64,000 nt of DNA from assembly GCA_023374025.1 (NCBI GenBank), contig SIJG01000009.1, positions 960,735 to 1,024,734 of the forward strand, read 5' to 3'. The DNA comes from Heterodera schachtii (Eukaryota; Nematoda; Chromadorea; Rhabditida; Heteroderidae). The stretch's first letter is position 1. Each line of letters begins with the position of its first letter. The notes below the pieces were generated by a model that was not told where the DNA came from, made no database searches, and saw only the letters and a program-made list of their open reading frames with translations. The translations under genes and the position numbers were made by a program. Shown here in pieces: positions 60,540-64,000 of this stretch.

Positions 60540-60606
60540 TCGTATTTTTAAGGATGTATTTTAAAAATATTTCAAGAAAGTCGTTCCTTGGGGGTGTATT
60601 TTTCGT
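60540..60606 (-). repeat. ATACACCCC motif pair, minus strand
   Basis: The minus strand reads AAAAATACACCCCCAAGGAA and, 40 bp on, AAAATACATCCTTAAAAATA. Same dimer plan as 25286/25323 and 43217/43255. Confidence 0.5.
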
Positions 60607-60964
60607 TTTTTTTTTTTTTTATTATTTTTGTGGTAATAATTTCCCAAAAAACAAATTGGACTAAAACGCAAAAATGGCACATTTTGAATGACTGCAAACT
60701 TTTTTATTTCTCATTTTTGCATAAATTTTTGAATGATAATTTAGTTCTTTGGTTTTTGCTTATTCATCATTAATTTTTTTTTTTTTTGGTTGATTTTAAT
60801 AAATCTGCCATTTTCTTTTTCTAAAGAAAAAACCTTTTATTTTCAACTTTATATTTCTTAATTTTATTGTCTCTCTTAGATAATATTGCTACAAAAAAAA
60901 AATTATAAGGAAGTCTATATTTTATTGTTTGGTTAAAAAAAGAGAAAGTGATAGAGAAAATTTC

Positions 60965-61105
60965 AAATAATTTTTTGTTTGAACATCATGCAAAGGAAAT
61001 TCTTTTGTGAATTAGTCAGTGCTTTTAATTTTAAGTTTTTTCATTGTCCAGCAGTTTACTTTGTGGAGAAGAGAAATAGGTATTTCAAAAATTTTGGTGA
61101 TAGTT
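60965..61105. repeat. Triplicated repeat F, copy 3
   Basis: Contains ATTTTTTGTTTGAACATCAT, GTCAGTGCTTTTAATTTTAA, CATTGTCCAGCAGTTTACTT and GTGGAGAAGAGAAATAGGTA. It aligns with copy 1 over about 140 bp, including the upstream TTTTTTGTT(G/T)GAACATC block. Confidence 0.88.
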
Positions 61106-61157
61106 TTTGGTATGACACCTTTTTCAGAACTTTTTTAAAAAGTCAATAACAAATTTC

Positions 61158-61240
61158 TATGGGGGTTTTCAGGCACGCTGAACAAATCAGACACTAAATA
61201 AGATCAATTTCGAATCCAGGACCCGAATTTCTTTAGATTT
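61158..61240. mobile_element. Degraded fragment related to the foldback MITE
   Basis: Follows the order of the 58999-59162 arm: GGGGGTTTTC, then GCTGAACAAATC, then ATTTCGAATCCAGGACCCGA ATTTC. Only one arm is recognisable, with no terminal repeat or target duplication. Likely an old partial copy. Confidence 0.5.
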
Positions 61241-61401
61241 TTGTTTATTTCTCATAAATTTTTGGGATTATTTAAATCTATACCTATTTTGTGAAGAAAA
61301 ATTTTGGGGTCGGAATTCCGATTTCTAAAACGTTGGAATTCAGATTTCCGAAATTTTTGAAATTTTTTTTTTGTGAATTTTGTAGAAATTACATTGAAAT
61401 T

Positions 61402-61455
61402 TTCAAAAATTTTCCTTGTGGCGTCTATTGGCACTGCCCCGACTTTAAAAAAAAC
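61402..61455 (+). repeat. GGCGCCTATCGGCACCGCC family member
   Basis: CAAAAATTTTCCTTGTGGCG then TCTATTGGCACTGCCCCGAC and TTTAAAAAAAACC. It follows the consensus seen at 25.17 and 25.61 kb, including the AAAAATTTTCC lead and the ACTTTA tail. Confidence 0.65.
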
Positions 61456-61485
61456 CTTAATTTTTTTAAAAACGAGATAAGAGAG

Positions 61486-61622
61486 ACTGTTACGGAAAAG
61501 ATAAACAAAGAGAGAACAAGAGAGAGAAGAAAAGGAAAAAAGAGAGAAGAGAAAAAAGGGGGATAGAGCAGAGAAAGAGAGAAGGACAGAGACAAAAGAA
61601 AGAGACAAAGTTGAGAGAAATG
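61486..61622 (+). repeat. Polypurine (GA-rich) low-complexity tract
   Basis: About 135 bp nearly all A and G on the plus strand (for example agagagaagaaaaggaaaaa, gcagagaaagagagaaggac). The overlapping frames on both strands (Lys/Arg/Glu-rich or Ser/Leu-rich) are artefacts. May form triplex or slipped structures. Confidence 0.93.
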
Positions 61623-61690
61623 AGACTTGGATGAAAACAAATTTCCTAAGACTTTATCAAATTTATTTTAAATTATATGAAAAACTCCCC

Positions 61691-61727
61691 CGAGCGGTTG
61701 GCGCCGCGAAGCGGCGCCTAGCGCTCG
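61691..61727. repeat. Strong GC-rich hairpin, 17-bp arms
   Basis: CGAGCGGTTGGCGCCGC - GAA - GCGGCGCCTAGCGCTCG. Eight inner and six outer pairs are perfect, with a mismatched 3-base internal segment. It is entirely out of keeping with the AT-rich flanks. Its GGCGCC core recalls the dispersed GGCGCCTATCGG family. Possibly a minimal foldback element or a structured-RNA site. No T run follows directly. Confidence 0.93.
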
Positions 61728-61991
61728 TATGCTATTTAATTTCATTTTTTCATTACTTATTTTTAAATTTGTATTTATATTTACTTGGCGTTATGTTATA
61801 ATTTATTGAATAAAGAAGAGAGCCAAATTTCTGCAGATTGTAATCTCTTTATTGCTTTTTAGATACCTTAAACATAATAATCTTTTTTTACATTTATAGA
61901 TCTTCCTCATTTAGTCATTTGAATGTGAAGCTTAATTGATATTGATTTAAATATCTAAAAATGATTTATTTTTATTTAAAACGTTTATTAA

Positions 61992-62123
61992 TATTCGAAA
62001 TTTGATTTATTATGGATTAACGGATATAACTCTTTACCATATTTTACAGATTTGCACCCAAACCCTCAATGTTCAAAAATAGAAAAAATTATGAAAGTAA
62101 TATTGAGTTTTAAAATATCTTAA
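61992..62123 (+). CDS. Candidate exon of a small plus-strand gene or remnant
   Basis: 43 open codons and TAA: FDLLWINGYNSLPYFTDLH then PNPQCSKIEKIMKVIL. A donor GTAATA sits in phase at 62097, directly after the codons for KIMK. An internal TTTTACAG at 62042-62049 is a possible acceptor, which would shorten the exon to DLHPNPQCSKIEKIMK. It is in the same reading phase as 62316-62444, and another coding-like stretch in that phase lies at 61767-61862 (LCYNLLNKEESQISADCN). No family recognised. Confidence 0.33.
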   Translation, partial: YSKFDLLWINGYNSLPYFTDLHPNPQCSKIEKIMKVILSFKIS

Positions 62124-62315
62124 AATATTTATGTTATAATTTATTTTTACATTTAGATTTTGATAACTTTGCCTAATATTTTATTTGCTATAAATCTTAA
62201 ACGCTGTAATTTTAATATTTATTCTTAATTATTTGTCAAGATATAAAAATTGTGGGAAATTTTTAAATTTGCATTTATTTTAAATGTTATTTTTATTCTT
62301 TGTTTTAATTTATAG

Positions 62316-62444
62316 CAAACCAATCCCCGACGGAATAACAATTTAATTTATTAGGCTGAGTATAGGAGAAGGCAATGGATTGCATGGATTGATAAATTAT
62401 TATTTAATGCTGAGTTAAACAAGATTTATTTTCTTCATAGTTGA
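62316..62444 (+). CDS. Candidate exon, same phase as 61992, with in-frame TAG
   Basis: After TTTTAATTTATAG the frame reads QTNPRRNNNLIY, then TAG, then AEYRRRQWIAWIDKLLFNAE and LNKIYFLHS to TGA. The TAG is itself the end of a possible acceptor (AATTTATTAG|GCTGAG). So the exon may begin at 62355, and joining to KIMK at 62096 would keep phase 0. Otherwise the in-frame stop marks decay. The AEYRRRQW part is strongly protein-like. Function unknown. Confidence 0.33.
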
Positions 62445-62898
62445 TTAATAAATTAAAATTATAATTTATTATTTTATTGAATTATGATGGACATTTTTTA
62501 TTTTTAAATCTAATGAAAATTTTATTCTGTACAATTGAACTTTTAAAAGTCACTAATTCTTAATATTCATAATCTTGATACAATTTCATTTATAAAATTC
62601 AATTAATACATTTCACTCAATTGTAATCCATTAAAAATAATCTTTTTATAAAATAAATATGTAGGATATGATTATATTCTATAAATTTTTGATGATGTAA
62701 TTTTTAAGTTCTTTTGAATATTTTTTTAGCTATATATTTTTTTCATAAACGTTTTAATGTACTTTAGATATAAATTATTATATAATAAATATTCTTCAAA
62801 TTTCCGGAAAATATTAAAAATTTAAATTTTTTTTATTTAACAACTGGAGAAAATAATAATAATCATTTTCTAATTTTTTAAATTTTTTCTTTATTCTG
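62445..62898. other. AT-rich stretch, nothing recognised
   Basis: No gene, RNA or repeat recognised before repeat B. Confidence 0.4.
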
Positions 62899-63157
62899 TT
62901 TTTTAAAATAAAATAAACATTTTTGTAAAATTATACTCACATTCATTGCTTTCATTGATTCTCGTAAACGTGGTTCTTGATTCTTCAGTTTTATTTATTT
63001 TTGGTTTTTGTTATCGGATTAAGTTTTTTATAAATTTTTTCTTGAAATTCTCAATATAAAAATAAATGTTTGTATTGAGTGCGCAAATATGCACAATATA
63101 TTGGTGCTTGTGAGTAGTTTTAAATCTTTTGTTCTTTTGTTTTTAATAGCAAAATTT
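62899..63157. repeat. Dispersed repeat B, copy 2
   Basis: Matches 17972-18245. It contains TTTTTTAAAATAAAATAAAC, TCTCGTAAACGTGGTTCTTG, TTATCGGATTAAG, AAAAATAAATGTTTGTATTG, AGTGCGCAAATATGCACAAT and TTTTGTTCTTTTGTTTTTAA. Confidence 0.85.
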
Positions 63158-63235
63158 ACGGTACACGAAAAAATCGGATAATTAGTAAGTGTATCTGTTT
63201 GCACTAATTAAAAATTATTGCTTGTTATACATACA

Positions 63236-63310
63236 TTACTTTTTCAAATAACAATTATTTTGTTATTTAATCTTTTCTTAAGTTTTATAATATTTTAATA
63301 GAAAATCTAA
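63236..63310. repeat. Dispersed repeat A, copy 2
   Basis: ACTTTTTCAAATAACAATTA, TTTTGTTATTTAATCTTTTC and TTTAATAGAAAATCTAACGC parallel 17628-17700. It lies after repeat B here and before it at 17.6 kb. Confidence 0.6.
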
Positions 63311-63481
63311 CGCACATTATAAATATGAAGTTTGTTTTGTCTTATTTTAGGTTTTTTTTGTCTTTTGTTTATCACTTGACCCACAATTTGCTCAACTTCG
63401 TTCATTCCAATAATAAAACTAATGATTTATTTTGTCTACTGTTTATTGAGAACATAATATTGTTCATTGAGTAAATTTATT

Positions 63482-63749
63482 TCATAATAACTTACTTAAG
63501 GGCATTTTTATACTATATTGGCGGTGGCCTAATTTTTCTATGTTCACAACGCGAGTGCCTCGAAATACTCCTTAAATAGTTCCATGTCTATCGTCGATAT
63601 TCGTTTTTGTTATGCTATAACCTACAGTGGCTTGCTCATTTATTTTCAGCCTAAATACAAATTAATGCTTTATATTCAATTTTTATTGAAGATTTGGGTA
63701 GCTGAAGAACAAAAAAAGCATTAATTTGACTTTGAATAGATTTATTATT
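63482..63749 (-). pseudogene. Decayed coding sequence or exon pair, unknown protein
   Basis: Two minus-strand segments abut. 63749-63651 encodes KSIQSQINAFFVLQLPKSS then IKIEYKALICI and a stop. 63650-63482, in another frame, encodes RLKINEQATVGYSITKTN then IDDRHGTI, an in-frame TAA (63572-63574), and GVFRGTRVVNIEKLGHRQ then YSIKMPLSKLL. The composition is the most protein-like in the window, and the same phase resumes after the stop. Either a gene broken by a frameshift and a stop, or exons: TTTGTATTTAG at 63651 is a good acceptor, and GTAGGT...TTTAAG could be a 55-nt intron removing the stop region. It may be an old transposon or retroelement coding fragment, but no motif proves this. Confidence 0.42.
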
Positions 63750-64000
63750 TTACCTTACTGTGTAATCACTTTTAAATAAGAGATATTTTTAAAACATGGG
63801 TCTCGATTTTTTTTCTTTTTTTGTTAAATTGTTATATTAATTTTTGTAATTTTAGTTTTTGAAATAATTTATAATTATGATCATTCTAAGGCTTTTCTAT
63901 ATCTTAGTCTGGGCGTTTAATTAAATTAAAATTTTTCTTTTAATTAATAAATTAACTGCTGTCAATAATTTATTTTTAAAGTTTTTTCAGAGATTTAATA
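63750..64000. other. AT-rich stretch, nothing recognised
   Basis: No gene or repeat recognised up to the window end. If the minus-strand candidate is real, its upstream exons would lie here or beyond. Confidence 0.4.

Noticed and set aside
61252..61640. Overlapping ORFs of 71-118 codons on both strands
   Set aside because: They run through the polypurine tract and a short direct repeat; composition (Ser/Leu/Phe or Lys/Arg/Glu) follows from low complexity.
1..64000. Organelle or bacterial origin, CRISPR array, rRNA
   Set aside because: No dense coding, no organelle genes, no ribosome-binding-site-led ORFs, no regular repeat-spacer array and no rRNA-like conserved blocks; transposon and tRNA remnants fit nuclear eukaryotic DNA.

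Overview
The window is eukaryotic nuclear DNA, very rich in A+T (about four fifths by eye), with no long open reading frame, no rRNA and no confidently intact gene. It is almost entirely intergenic and/or intronic. The organism cannot be fixed from the sequence. A small AT-rich invertebrate genome such as a plant-parasitic (root-knot) nematode would fit, because of the AT bias, GC-rich dispersed motifs, short non-autonomous DNA transposons and T-rich ...TTNCAG or ...TTTAG acceptors next to coding-like fragments. That is a guess, and other AT-rich eukaryotes are possible. One ambiguous base (position 9289) suggests a draft assembly.

What can be supported falls into four layers. (1) Mobile-element remnants. 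One hAT-like element of about 500 bp (37472-37973) has terminal inverted repeats TAGG(G)TTAAGCCCCGA, an exact 8-bp target duplication (GAACAAAT) and G-rich TCGGGG cores. One 455-bp foldback element (58999-59453) has 165-170-bp inverted arms and an exact 8-bp target duplication (GATTATTC); a degraded partial relative lies at 61158-61240. Smaller inverted GC-rich elements lie at 698-829 and 26099-26256, and a strong GC hairpin at 61691-61727. (2) Tandem arrays: two related 24-26-bp minisatellites with the same leader (162-270, 12878-12986), a four-unit 71-78-bp array (11541-11840), near-perfect duplications of 77 bp (26882-27035) and 55 bp (27635-27743), and several degenerate T-rich arrays. (3) Dispersed low-copy repeats visible only by comparing the window with itself: pairs at 5.5/6.6, 18.0/62.9, 21.8/22.0, 39.4/40.6, 37.1/47.5 (inverted), 49.58/49.70 and 53.3/55.8 kb, a triplet at 59.7/60.1/61.0 kb, and the GGCACCGCCGTAC and ATACACCCC motif families. 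(4) Degenerate tRNA-like sequences on the minus strand, Glu(TTC)-like at 25923-25995 and Lys(CTT)-like at 34650-34720.

Protein-coding content is uncertain. Short open stretches stand out by having far more Asp, Glu, Gly, Arg and Gln codons than AT-rich noise should give, often behind a plausible splice acceptor. The best are 63482-63749 (minus, two frames and one in-frame stop: a decayed gene or exons), 16739-17285 (minus, three segments with a TATA-like box upstream at 17616-17623), 22782-22937 (plus), 61992-62444 (plus, two segments in the same reading phase), 55014-55241 (plus, 75 codons with ATG) and 23995-24099 (minus). They are reported as low-confidence candidate exons. GC-richer islets in AT-rich DNA are often open in several frames on both strands, so strand and frame are provisional. 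I saw no coherent operon, cluster or novel system. The most interesting material is the two elements with intact target duplications, the self-similar repeat families, and the possible gene remnants at 16.7-17.3 kb and 61.9-63.8 kb.
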